Origin: a bacterium
GTDB lineage: Bacteria > Actinomycetota > Acidimicrobiia > Spongiisociales > Spongiisociaceae
DNA: 41,408 nucleotides
NCBI GenBank assembly: GCA_028821265.1
Contig: JAPPGU010000074.1
Span: 1 to 41,408, forward strand
Reading direction: 5' to 3'
In this document: positions 1 to 6,599 of the stretch, piece after piece
How positions within the stretch are numbered: position 1 is the stretch's first letter
Layout of the letters: each line of letters opens with the position of its first letter
Program-made: the position numbers and the translations under genes
Notes under the pieces: model-generated
Seen by the model: the letters and a program-made list of their open reading frames with translations, nothing else
Databases searched by the model: none
What the model was told of the DNA's origin: nothing

Positions 1-267
1 CCACCCTGTGGATAACAAATCGCGAACTGTCCACGAAAGCGGGGCAACTCCAGTGATCGTCTCACCAGGCACCTCAACCTCAACCTCAACAATCTCAGTC
101 ACCGTCTCACCAGGCACCTCAACCTCAACCTCAACAATCGAAGTCACCACCACAGTCTCAGGCGGCGCCGCCGGCTCCTCATCACCCCCACAAGCCCCCA
201 CAACCAAAGCAAAGGCAACCCCCAGAACCAACAACCCCCAAAAACCCCTAAATCTCCTAGCCATCAT
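1..267 (-). CDS. Lipoprotein, probably a solute-binding protein (N-terminal part, runs off the left edge)
   Basis: Reading leftwards from an ATG at 267 (a second ATG follows at 264) gives 89 codons open to the window edge. The start has a strong ribosome site, GGAAGGAGAGG, just upstream. Residues 1-25 form a lipoprotein signal peptide: arginines, a hydrophobic stretch, then VVGAC with the lipobox cysteine. After an acidic linker come two copies of a 15-residue unit rich in alternating E and V and ending VPGET, encoded by two near-identical 45-bp direct repeats. Such linkers are common in actinobacterial and Chloroflexi ABC-transporter binding lipoproteins, so a solute-binding protein is likely. 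The binding domain lies outside the window, so the substrate is unknown. Confidence 0.75.
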   Translation of the reverse strand, partial: MMARRFRGFWGLLVLGVAFALVVGACGGDEEPAAPPETVVVTSIVEVEVEVPGETVTEIVEVEVEVPGETITGVAPLSWTVRDLLSTGW

Positions 268-305
268 ATCCTCTCCTTCCCTCGCCACCCGACACTCCGG
301 GAATC

Positions 306-322
306 CTTCGGTGTGACCGAAG
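306..322 (-). promoter_or_regulatory. Perfect stem-loop in the leader of the left-edge lipoprotein gene
   Basis: CTTCGGT and ACCGAAG form a perfect 7-bp stem around a 3-nt loop, about 40 nt upstream of the lipoprotein start. It could be an mRNA leader hairpin or a protein-binding site. No U-tract follows, so it is not a canonical terminator. Confidence 0.35.
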
Positions 323-438
323 TCCACGTCAGCCTTCCCGATCGGCTATCGATCCGCATCGAGAATTGCTCGACTCCCTTTGAAACATCCGGGCGGGGAT
401 CACCGTCGCTTGCTGGTGCGATCCACGTCTAACAGCCT

Positions 439-452
439 ACCAAACGTTTGGT
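439..452. promoter_or_regulatory. 14-bp perfect palindrome, candidate operator
   Basis: ACCAAACGTTTGGT is perfectly self-complementary and is flanked by further TTGG/CCTACC material, so an offset inverted repeat with arms CCTACCAA and TTGGTAGG also exists at the same place. It lies in the 279-bp gap between the first VOC gene and the lipoprotein gene, about 170 bp upstream of the latter. The form suits a TetR-type dimer, but no TetR gene is in the window. Confidence 0.45.
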
Positions 453-461
453 TGGTAGGTC

Positions 462-484
462 CTTGGAGGGTGCTGAAAAAGACG
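462..484 (+). repeat. Solo terminal repeat of inverted-repeat family B
   Basis: This 23-bp stretch (CTTGGAGGGTGCTGAAAAA followed by GACG) matches, with one mismatch, the complement of the right end of the family B element at 40211-40317. No partner end is seen nearby, so it is a solo or decayed end. It sits between the first VOC gene stop and the upstream region of the lipoprotein gene. Confidence 0.5.
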
Positions 485-546
485 CGGGCGACTGGCGCGT
501 CGCGTAAGGCTGAGATCGGGTCCGGAGCGAGGCCTTGGAGCCCGGT

Positions 547-1095
547 TCAATCTTCGCCGAAGGGCGCTTCGTCCCAACGCCGGCGAAGCTCCGCCGCGAG
601 ATGGTCGTTCTCGGCGTTGCCGGGGTGGGGGTACCAGCGATCGCCCACCGCTTGGTACCGGGTAGCGAGTTCGATCAGCACCCCGTGCGCCTTGTCCTCT
701 CCAATGAAGTTCCACTGCAGCCATGGGATGTTGGGGGGACCGCTGTTCTCTTCCAGAAGGACCGGTAGCCCGGCTCGACGGCATTGCTCGACCGTGTGAC
801 CGAAGTCGTCGGATAGAAACGCGATGTGGTGGACGAACTCGCCGCGGCGGTCGAGCAGTTTGTCGACCCAGGTTCCCGGCATTCCCGGCGCCCACAACTG
901 GATGCTGACGCCGAGGGGATCGGGATTCTGGAAAGTCGCCCACACCATGTGAACGCCGTCGGCCGTGCCCTCACCCCGGGTCAGCTGCAGGGTGTGCTCC
1001 GGCGAGAGAACTTCGAGAATGTCGTGCCAATCGGCGATCGCCGTTTCCAGATCGCGCACGCACATCGCGACGTGATCGATGTGGACAGCCGGCAT
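547..1095 (-). CDS. VOC-family protein (glyoxalase/bleomycin-resistance fold), first of three
   Basis: 182 residues. The N-terminus IDHVAMCVRDLETAIADW is the classic opening beta-alpha unit of vicinal-oxygen-chelate enzymes, with an early histidine, a later HHIAF that supplies a second metal-ligand candidate, and LIEL near the end. It resembles methylmalonyl-CoA-epimerase-like VOC proteins, but the reaction cannot be read from sequence. An in-frame extension to 1395 is rejected: homology begins at the ATG at 1095, preceded by AAGGGCG. It is last in a minus-strand cluster with two shorter VOC genes, which suggests metal-dependent steps on ring or CoA intermediates. A TAGATT -10 candidate in the 98-bp gap may give it its own promoter. 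Confidence 0.85.
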   Translation of the reverse strand: MPAVHIDHVAMCVRDLETAIADWHDILEVLSPEHTLQLTRGEGTADGVHMVWATFQNPDPLGVSIQLWAPGMPGTWVDKLLDRRGEFVHHIAFLSDDFGHTVEQCRRAGLPVLLEENSGPPNIPWLQWNFIGEDKAHGVLIELATRYQAVGDRWYPHPGNAENDHLAAELRRRWDEAPFGED

Positions 1096-1123
1096 TCGTT
1101 CGCCCTTCGGACGGCTCGACGGC

Positions 1124-1129
1124 AATCTA
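1124..1129 (-). promoter_or_regulatory. -10 element (TAGATT) before the first VOC gene
   Basis: TAGATT on the minus strand lies about 28 nt upstream of the VOC start at 1095, leaving a leader of about 20 nt that contains AAGGGCG. No clear -35 is seen. Confidence 0.3.
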
Positions 1130-1193
1130 ACATGGACCACTAGTCCCCTCCGACGGCGAAGACTCGAACCGAACCCGCCCGGTGTCGCCCCGG

Positions 1194-1658
1194 TCAGCGA
1201 AGCTCCCCTCCCGCGAACCAGCGTTCGAAGGCGGCCCGCGCCGCGGCATCCACCAGTTCGACCCTCAGCCCGTGGACCGAACGGTGGTAGGTGAATCCGG
1301 ATGGTTGCTCGCCCGACCTGCTGAGGCCGGCCACCTCGAGAGGCATCCCTCGATGCTCCAGCCGCGCCGCGTCGGTCTCCAGTTGGTCGCTCCACAGTCC
1401 GATGTGGTGGAGGCCGCTCACCGGCGCCCAGATCGTGCCGGCGGCGCCCTCGATGAGCTCGAGATGGGGAGGACCCTGCCGGGAGTAGGTGAACCGGATC
1501 TCAGTCCTCAGGTCACCGTCCGCAACCCGTATGCTGATCGCTCGTTGCTGGGGGCGTGCCCATGTCAGGCCGAGAGCGTTCCCGTACACTCTCATCGCCG
1601 TCTCGAGGTCGGCGACCGCGAGCGCGGTGTGGCTGATACCCGCGATGTCGATCGACAT
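1194..1658 (-). CDS. VOC-family protein, second of three
   Basis: 154 residues, ATG start at 1658 with GAGGAGG upstream. One VOC module pair is visible: ISHTALAVADLETAMRVY at the N-terminus, PHLELIEG near residue 65, LHHIGLWSDQLE near residue 85 and LRVELVD near the C-terminus; these hold the usual H/E metal-ligand positions. It is clearly a relative of the next gene upstream (1724-2185), sharing the GLTWA and GPPHLELI segments, so the two probably arose by duplication. A TACGAT -10 lies at 1682-1687. Substrate unknown; the cluster suggests a catabolic intermediate. Confidence 0.85.
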   Translation of the reverse strand: MSIDIAGISHTALAVADLETAMRVYGNALGLTWARPQQRAISIRVADGDLRTEIRFTYSRQGPPHLELIEGAAGTIWAPVSGLHHIGLWSDQLETDAARLEHRGMPLEVAGLSRSGEQPSGFTYHRSVHGLRVELVDAAARAAFERWFAGGELR

Positions 1659-1681
1659 GATCGGCCTCCTCGTGCAAGTAG

Positions 1682-1687
1682 ATCGTA
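1682..1687 (-). promoter_or_regulatory. -10 element (TACGAT) before the second VOC gene
   Basis: TACGAT on the minus strand is 23 nt before the ATG at 1658 and is followed by a short leader carrying GAGGAGG, in the 65-bp gap between the second and third VOC genes. Confidence 0.35.
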
Positions 1688-1723
1688 TCCGCTCGTCGCG
1701 GTCGGGCAGTTGGCGGATCCGGC

Positions 1724-2185
1724 CTAGCCCGACCTGCCCGCAAGCCAGTCATCGAAAGGCTGCCGGCGAGAATCATCGAGGATCTCGACCCGGAAGCCGT
1801 TCGCGTCGGTGAAGTATGCGAAGCCGAGCAAGCCGCCGTCCTCGGCGTCATAGGTTGCTTCGAGGGTCATCCCGGCCCGGGCCAGTTCGAGGCCGGTGCC
1901 GCGCAGATCCTGGACCCAGAACCCGGTGTGGTGTATGCCTCCTCCGGTCGGTTCCCACGGCGTGCCTCGGGCCTCGCCGATCAACTCCAGGTGGGGCGGG
2001 CCTTCTATCGAGTAGGTGAGTCGGAGGTCGGTCGTCACCAGCCGGCCGAGGTGGCGCACGGTGCGTTCGCCGTGCCGGATCGGCGCCCACGTGAGGCCCA
2101 GCTGGGTGCTCAACTCGCTCATCGCACCATCGAGATCCGATACGACGATCCCGATGTGGTGCATCTGCGAGAACCCGATGCTCAA
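1724..2185 (-). CDS. VOC-family protein, third of three
   Basis: 153 residues. MHHIGIVVSDLDGAM, PHLELIGEARG, IHHTGFWVQDL and FRVEILDD mark a complete VOC fold with the expected histidine and glutamate positions. The start is TTG at 2185, where TTGA overlaps the TGA stop of the upstream luciferase-like gene by 4 bp, with GAGAAGG about 7 nt before it; this points to translational coupling. Close relative of the 1194-1658 product (shared GLTWA and GPPHLELIGE). Function inside the family is not determinable. Confidence 0.85.
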   Translation of the reverse strand: MSIGFSQMHHIGIVVSDLDGAMSELSTQLGLTWAPIRHGERTVRHLGRLVTTDLRLTYSIEGPPHLELIGEARGTPWEPTGGGIHHTGFWVQDLRGTGLELARAGMTLEATYDAEDGGLLGFAYFTDANGFRVEILDDSRRQPFDDWLAGRSG

Positions 2186-3093
2186 GGCGCGCCCTTCTCG
2201 ACGAGATCCTTGAGGGTGGCGATGCCGAGCACCATCTCGTCCCAGGCTCTCGCGCCGCGAACCACCGGTGTGACAAGGACATGGTCGAGCCCGGCTGCCG
2301 CGTAGTCGACCAGGAGTTCGGCGACATCCTCCGGACGCCCGGTCACCGGTCGCCGATCGCCGTAGCCGTCGCCGACGGACGACCAGCCCGAGTAGTCGAG
2401 ACTGTCACCGATCGTGACCTCCATGTGGATCGACACGGTGACCTCCGTACGATCCCGCTCGATCTTCTCCATCTCGGCGAGGAGCATCACGACTCTTCTC
2501 TTGAACTCGTCGAGCGGCGCCCAGGTCCCGTGCCAGCCGTCACACCATGCAGCTCGACGCAACGCACCCGCTGATGAACCACCTACCCAGACGGGGATCG
2601 CCTCGGACGGCCTCGGATTTACTCTGACCGCCTCGAAAGAGAAGTATCTGCTTTCGAAGTCCGTGGCTCCCGTCCAGAGGGCTCTCCACCCACGGATGTA
2701 ATCGTCGAGTCGCGCGCCGCGGCCCCGCATCGGAACGCCGACGGCGGCGAACTCCTCGGTCAGCCATCCGGCTCCGACCCCGAGAATCGTGCGTCCGGGC
2801 GCCAACCAGTCCAGCGTCGCCCACTGCTTGGCGAAGTGCATCGGATTCCGGTAGGCAGGAACGATGACGCTGGTTCCAAGGCCGACCCGGCGGGTGTGGG
2901 CCGCGGCGAGCGCCAGCAGCGGAACCGGCTCCGGAAAAAACGAGGGCATGCCCTCGATCGACGTCGGGACCGCTACGTGGTCCGACGCCCACACATCGGC
3001 AAAGCCGAGGTCCTCGGCGACCACGGCTGCGGCCCCCACCCTCTCGGGCGAGGCCGCTCGGCCGAGCTGGGGGAGGTGCAGTCCGAACTTCAA
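2182..3093 (-). CDS. LLM-class flavin-dependent oxidoreductase, probably F420-dependent
   Basis: 303 residues with the bacterial luciferase-like TIM-barrel pattern: KFGLHLPQ at the N-terminus, GFADVWASDHVAVP near residue 30, AAHTRRVGLGTSVIVPAYRNP near 65-85, LGVGAGWLTEEFAAVGVP near 105, and a C-terminal segment on GLDHVLVTPV. The last is typical of the F420-using subgroup annotated as TIGR03619-like. Family members oxidise or reduce small organic substrates with F420 or FMN. The TTG start overlaps the alcohol dehydrogenase stop by 4 bp (TTGA), and its own stop overlaps the next VOC gene, so it is embedded in a coupled operon. Substrate unknown. Confidence 0.88.
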   Translation of the reverse strand: MKFGLHLPQLGRAASPERVGAAAVVAEDLGFADVWASDHVAVPTSIEGMPSFFPEPVPLLALAAAHTRRVGLGTSVIVPAYRNPMHFAKQWATLDWLAPGRTILGVGAGWLTEEFAAVGVPMRGRGARLDDYIRGWRALWTGATDFESRYFSFEAVRVNPRPSEAIPVWVGGSSAGALRRAAWCDGWHGTWAPLDEFKRRVVMLLAEMEKIERDRTEVTVSIHMEVTIGDSLDYSGWSSVGDGYGDRRPVTGRPEDVAELLVDYAAAGLDHVLVTPVVRGARAWDEMVLGIATLKDLVEKGAP

Positions 3094-4130
3094 GGCGCCA
3101 CCACGACCCGCAGAGCCCCTGTCGACTTGTCCGCTGCCGCGACGAACGCGTCGGCCGTCTCCTCGAGAGGGAACCGGTGCGAGACGAGACCGCCGAAAGC
3201 ACCCGGGTCCGACTCGAGGAATTCGAGCGCCACCTCGAAGTCGTGGCGGCCGTCGATGACCCCGTAGGTCATCGAGAAGAACAGGCGCAACTCGCGAAAC
3301 GCGGCCCGGCGGGTGTCAAGGTGCGTTGGATCGTCGAACAGTCCCAGCACCAGCACCTCACCACCCGGATTCACGGTTCGGACCGCGAGATCGAAGGTCT
3401 CCGGCCCTCCCCCGACTGCCTCGACTACGACATCGGGCGCGAACCCGCGTATTTCGGAGACCACATCGTCGACCACGGGATCCAAGACGTCGATCGCCCC
3501 GAGGGCCTCGGCCGCAGCAGCCTGCCGGGGGTAGCGGGCCACGCACAGCAGGGCCTCGGCGCCGAGGCGGGCAGCAGCGGCGATCGCCAGCAGCCCGATC
3601 GCGCCCGCTCCGATCACCGCGATCCTGCGACCGGCCAGCGTCCCGTCCTGCGCGGCGAACGTATGGCTGGCCCGGAAGGCGTGAACTGCACATGCAAGCG
3701 GTTCCGTGAGGCTCGCCAATTCGTCGGCCATCCCGTCGGGAACGTCGAACAAGCTCGAGCCGTTGACCGACATCCGCTCCGAGAACCCCCATGACCGGAG
3801 AGCGGCGCGGTCGCTGCAGAACAGCGCCTTGCCGGAAAGACACGCCGGGCACTTCCCGCAATTCCCCGCCAGATTCGGCTCGACGACGACTCGGCGGTGG
3901 CCTCCTCCATCAGTTCGTGGTGCCCGGGCGACAACTTCGTGTCCCGCCATGCCGGGGATCGATGGTTCGATCTGCCCGACGATCATGTCCGGATGACGCC
4001 ATCGGTGAAGGTCGGAACCGCAGATCCCGCAGGCGATCACGTCGATTTCGACGAGGTGGCCTTCAGTCCGGTCGGGCCGGACCTCGCGAACTGTGATCTC
4101 CTCCGCTCCGTCGAGGAAGGCGGCTCGCAT
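3090..4130 (-). CDS. Zinc-dependent alcohol dehydrogenase (MDR superfamily)
   Basis: 346 residues. Catalytic-zinc features: CGICGSDLHRW near residue 36 and GHE near 66. A structural-zinc cysteine group follows near residues 86-100 (CGKCPACLSGKALFC). The NAD(P)-binding Rossmann motif GAGAIGLL is near residue 160. It should oxidise a secondary or primary alcohol, or run in reverse. The start is set at ATG 4130 because homology begins there and it overlaps the upstream stop by one base (TGATG); a longer in-frame extension lacks homology. It lies between the CrtC/AttH-like and luciferase-like genes in the operon. Confidence 0.88.
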   Translation of the reverse strand: MRAAFLDGAEEITVREVRPDRTEGHLVEIDVIACGICGSDLHRWRHPDMIVGQIEPSIPGMAGHEVVARAPRTDGGGHRRVVVEPNLAGNCGKCPACLSGKALFCSDRAALRSWGFSERMSVNGSSLFDVPDGMADELASLTEPLACAVHAFRASHTFAAQDGTLAGRRIAVIGAGAIGLLAIAAAARLGAEALLCVARYPRQAAAAEALGAIDVLDPVVDDVVSEIRGFAPDVVVEAVGGGPETFDLAVRTVNPGGEVLVLGLFDDPTHLDTRRAAFRELRLFFSMTYGVIDGRHDFEVALEFLESDPGAFGGLVSHRFPLEETADAFVAAADKSTGALRVVVAP

Positions 4131-5137
4131 CAGTACCGGAATCGGGGCAGGGGCGGGTTGATGGAGTATTCGACGACGCCGTAGCCGCGCTCTCCGGTTT
4201 CGAGCACCTCGAAATCGAAGAAGGGCTCGTAGCAATCCAGGCGGGCCTCTGCGTCGTTCTCATCACGCATCAAACCGTTGCGGGTCTGGGCATGCTTCCG
4301 GCCCGTCGCGATGGTGAGCTGCTCGTCGCCGAGATCGAACCGGATGTCGAACGACATAGCCGTGCGGCGATCGTCCTCGAGACGCGGCACGCATGAAGCG
4401 CCGACTATCGGTCGAGACCCGTCGGCGTCGCCGATCCATCCTCCCACCGGGTTGGCGCCCTCGGGCAGCTTCCGGTCCGGATTCATCCAGCCGAACGCAT
4501 TGAGGTGACGGTTCTCCAACTGGATCGACGGCCAGAAGTGCCCGAGAGATCGTTGTGGCGTTCGATGACTGCGCGGCTCCCAGGAGCTGGGGCGCACGAA
4601 TCGGTGGGTCCAGGAGTGATCGCGGTGGGCCCATGAGTCGATGGCCCGTCGCTCGCCCTTGCGGGGTCCTCCGTACGCCTCGAAGTAGCCTTCGCAGGAG
4701 AGCGCCTGCTCGTAGTGGCCTCCGTAGTCCTCGTAGGCAGCGAGCGGATTGCCCCCCAGGCAGTCGTCGTAGTCGAAGACCGCGAAACGGCTGCGATAGG
4801 TGAGATCGAATCCGAACTTGGGGCCGTCGAACCTCCAGCGATACTGCTCGAAAGGCTTGTCGACCCGAAACGTGAGCCGCTGATCCCCGATCGTCTCGAA
4901 CACCGGATCGACCTCGAGCGGTCGGCGTGAAGCCCATTGCTGGTGGACGCCGTCGATGACGTAGAACGCGCTCGCCCGCACGTAGCCGTGACTCAGCGAG
5001 GCATGGATGTGGTTGATGCCGAAGACATCTGCCTCGCGGTCGACGACGGAAAACCAGAAGTTGTCGCTCCAGAGGTGCTTGTCGGGGGCGTCGACGGGAG
5101 GGGCGTGGAGGTATTCATCTCGTTCCTTCAGCGCCAT
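4130..5137 (-). CDS. CrtC/AttH-like (double lipocalin-type) protein of unknown function
   Basis: 335 residues, no signal peptide. The segment AHRDHSWTHR near residue 170 matches the RDHSW signature of a large, poorly characterised actinobacterial family related to hydroxyneurosporene synthase/AttH; the N-terminal WSDNFWF, WRFDGPKFGFDLTYRSRF and C-terminal YGVVEYSI also fit. In mycobacteria and relatives such genes often stand next to aminoglycoside-phosphotransferase-like genes in lipid or sterol catabolism regions, exactly as here. The ATG at 5137 follows AGGAG at the usual spacing and overlaps the upstream gene by 10 bp. A hydratase- or isomerase-like role is possible but unproven. Confidence 0.7.
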   Translation of the reverse strand: MALKERDEYLHAPPVDAPDKHLWSDNFWFSVVDREADVFGINHIHASLSHGYVRASAFYVIDGVHQQWASRRPLEVDPVFETIGDQRLTFRVDKPFEQYRWRFDGPKFGFDLTYRSRFAVFDYDDCLGGNPLAAYEDYGGHYEQALSCEGYFEAYGGPRKGERRAIDSWAHRDHSWTHRFVRPSSWEPRSHRTPQRSLGHFWPSIQLENRHLNAFGWMNPDRKLPEGANPVGGWIGDADGSRPIVGASCVPRLEDDRRTAMSFDIRFDLGDEQLTIATGRKHAQTRNGLMRDENDAEARLDCYEPFFDFEVLETGERGYGVVEYSINPPLPRFRY

Positions 5138-6438
5138 GCCATCTCCTGGAGAAAGGTCGGGCGCCCCGTGAAACGGAGCCCCAGCGCTTGCAATGCTTCC
5201 TGTAGGTTACGCCCGCCGTCTGCCACCGCCACGGTAAGGACTTCGAACGCCGCCTCCCATGCCGCCTCCAAGTCTGACACGTCGAGCGCTCTCGCCAGAT
5301 CCGGCATGCCGCCGATGGCTCGCAACCGATCCACGGACCGGCGCAGCGCGCGGCTTGCCTCCTTGTCGTCGAGCAGGTGCGATCGCAGCGGTCCGCCGGT
5401 ACCGGGGTGGCGGGCGATCTCGATACGTCTCGCAGCGCTCAGTATGGGCGCGTAGCGGCTCGGCCGCTTGGCGAGCCCGGGGGGAAGGGGAACGAGACCG
5501 TCCTCGAGCCAGCTCGCCAGATCCCACATGCCCGAGTTTCCTGCCTCTCCGATCGCCGCCAGCGCCACGCGGTCGGAATTCCCCGAAGCCAGGGCTGAGA
5601 TCCCCCGCATCGAGGCCGTGTAAGACCTCCAGCGCTCGAGCCTGAGGTAGAAGGCCATCAGGGACTCGTCGACCTCTCGCCCCGATGCCCGCTGATAGAG
5701 AGCGACCGCCTCTCCGTCGATTCCTCCCCACGCGGAGAACTGGCGGGTGAATGCGATGTCGCACATCGGGTCGCCGGCCCAGGCTCGCTCCCAATCGAGC
5801 ACTGCGCTGATCTCTCCGCCGTCATCCCACAGGATGTTGCCGATGCGGTAGTCCCCGTGACAGACAACGGGTTCGTCGTTGCCTCCCGGAAGGTTGCTCA
5901 GAAGCCACCGAAGGCCGATCTCGAACCCCGGGTGTCGCGCGGCGGCGGCCCGGCGGTAGTGCGCCACCTCGACGTCGATGATCGTTCGAATCGCCTCTCC
6001 CGTCGTCTTGACCGCGGAGAGCCGGGAGGGATCACCCAGACGATGGAGATCCCCGAGCGCCACAGCCATCGCTGCTCGACAGCGCTTTCTCTCGTGGAGC
6101 GGGAGCTCCTGCGAGCTGCGCAGTCTCGCTCCGGGGGCAACGGTCTGGACCTGCAGCGGCGCCCCGAACTGGGAAGGATGAGCGGCGACGAGCAGCACGT
6201 CCGGAGCAGGCACCGCCCCACGGGCAGCCCGGAGCGCTCGCCGTTCCACCTCGACGTCGTAGGGAGCGAGCGTTCCGCCTCGCGGAGCAACTCTCACCAC
6301 TGCCTCGGGACCTGAGGCGGTCGACACGAGGTAGGTATCCCAGGAGTGCCCGCCCGCCATCGGCTCGACGCGCGCCGCTCGGAGCGAACGCCCGAGGGCC
6401 GTTTCGGCAGCTCGCACGATCTGGACCTCGACGGCCAT
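5128..6438 (-). CDS. Phosphotransferase family protein (aminoglycoside phosphotransferase/choline kinase fold)
   Basis: 436 residues. Residues about 1-330 are an APH-fold kinase: GGHSWDTYLV (nucleotide loop), VVRVAPRGG (lysine position replaced by arginine), VCHGDYRIGNILWD (catalytic loop HxDxxxxN) and AVLDWERAWAGDPMCD (metal-binding D). A further ~110 residues of helical sequence follow the kinase domain, longer than usual. In actinobacterial lipid catabolism clusters such proteins are thought to phosphorylate alcohol intermediates or to be acyl-CoA-dehydrogenase associated. The ATG at 6438 is chosen because homology starts there. No Shine-Dalgarno is visible, and family B sequence CTAGGAGGGTACTGA (opposite strand) lies directly upstream. 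First gene of the minus-strand operon. Confidence 0.82.
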   Translation of the reverse strand: MAVEVQIVRAAETALGRSLRAARVEPMAGGHSWDTYLVSTASGPEAVVRVAPRGGTLAPYDVEVERRALRAARGAVPAPDVLLVAAHPSQFGAPLQVQTVAPGARLRSSQELPLHERKRCRAAMAVALGDLHRLGDPSRLSAVKTTGEAIRTIIDVEVAHYRRAAAARHPGFEIGLRWLLSNLPGGNDEPVVCHGDYRIGNILWDDGGEISAVLDWERAWAGDPMCDIAFTRQFSAWGGIDGEAVALYQRASGREVDESLMAFYLRLERWRSYTASMRGISALASGNSDRVALAAIGEAGNSGMWDLASWLEDGLVPLPPGLAKRPSRYAPILSAARRIEIARHPGTGGPLRSHLLDDKEASRALRRSVDRLRAIGGMPDLARALDVSDLEAAWEAAFEVLTVAVADGGRNLQEALQALGLRFTGRPTFLQEMAWR

Positions 6439-6440
6439 GG

Positions 6441-6455
6441 CTAGGAGGGTACTGA
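6441..6455 (+). repeat. 15-bp match to the family B element end
   Basis: CTAGGAGGGTACTGA is identical to the left end of the element at 40211-40317 and begins with the same CTAG. It lies 2 bp upstream of the phosphotransferase start codon, so an insertion or excision event may have altered that gene's leader. No partner end is visible. Confidence 0.4.
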
Positions 6456-6586
6456 CAAGCGTCCGGTTGGCCCGGTAGCCGGAATCGAACCCCCAGGTAG
6501 AAGCGTCGCTGCCAACCAGTAGAGATCCATCCGGGTCCTTTGGGCGCCCTCCTGGACCGTACCGCCCGCCTTCCGGCCCCGGTCCG

Positions 6587-6592
6587 TACACT
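6587..6592 (+). promoter_or_regulatory. -10 element (TACACT) for a leaderless GTG start
   Basis: TACACT is followed by exactly 7 nt and then GTG at 6600, the spacing of actinobacterial leaderless promoters. This is the main reason for choosing 6600 over an upstream in-frame TTG at 6540. Confidence 0.5.
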
Positions 6593-6599
6593 CGCGCCG

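Noticed and set aside
8-316. 102-codon plus-strand Ser/Thr-rich frame at the left edge
   Set aside because: It is the complement of the lipoprotein gene, which has a signal peptide, a lipobox and a strong ribosome site.
6466-6545. tRNA-like sequence on the minus strand (GGGGGTTCGATTCC with a GGTTGGCAG D-loop-like part)
   Set aside because: The T-stem has mismatches, the acceptor arms do not pair fully, and the span is too short for a normal cloverleaf. At best it is a degraded tRNA fragment.
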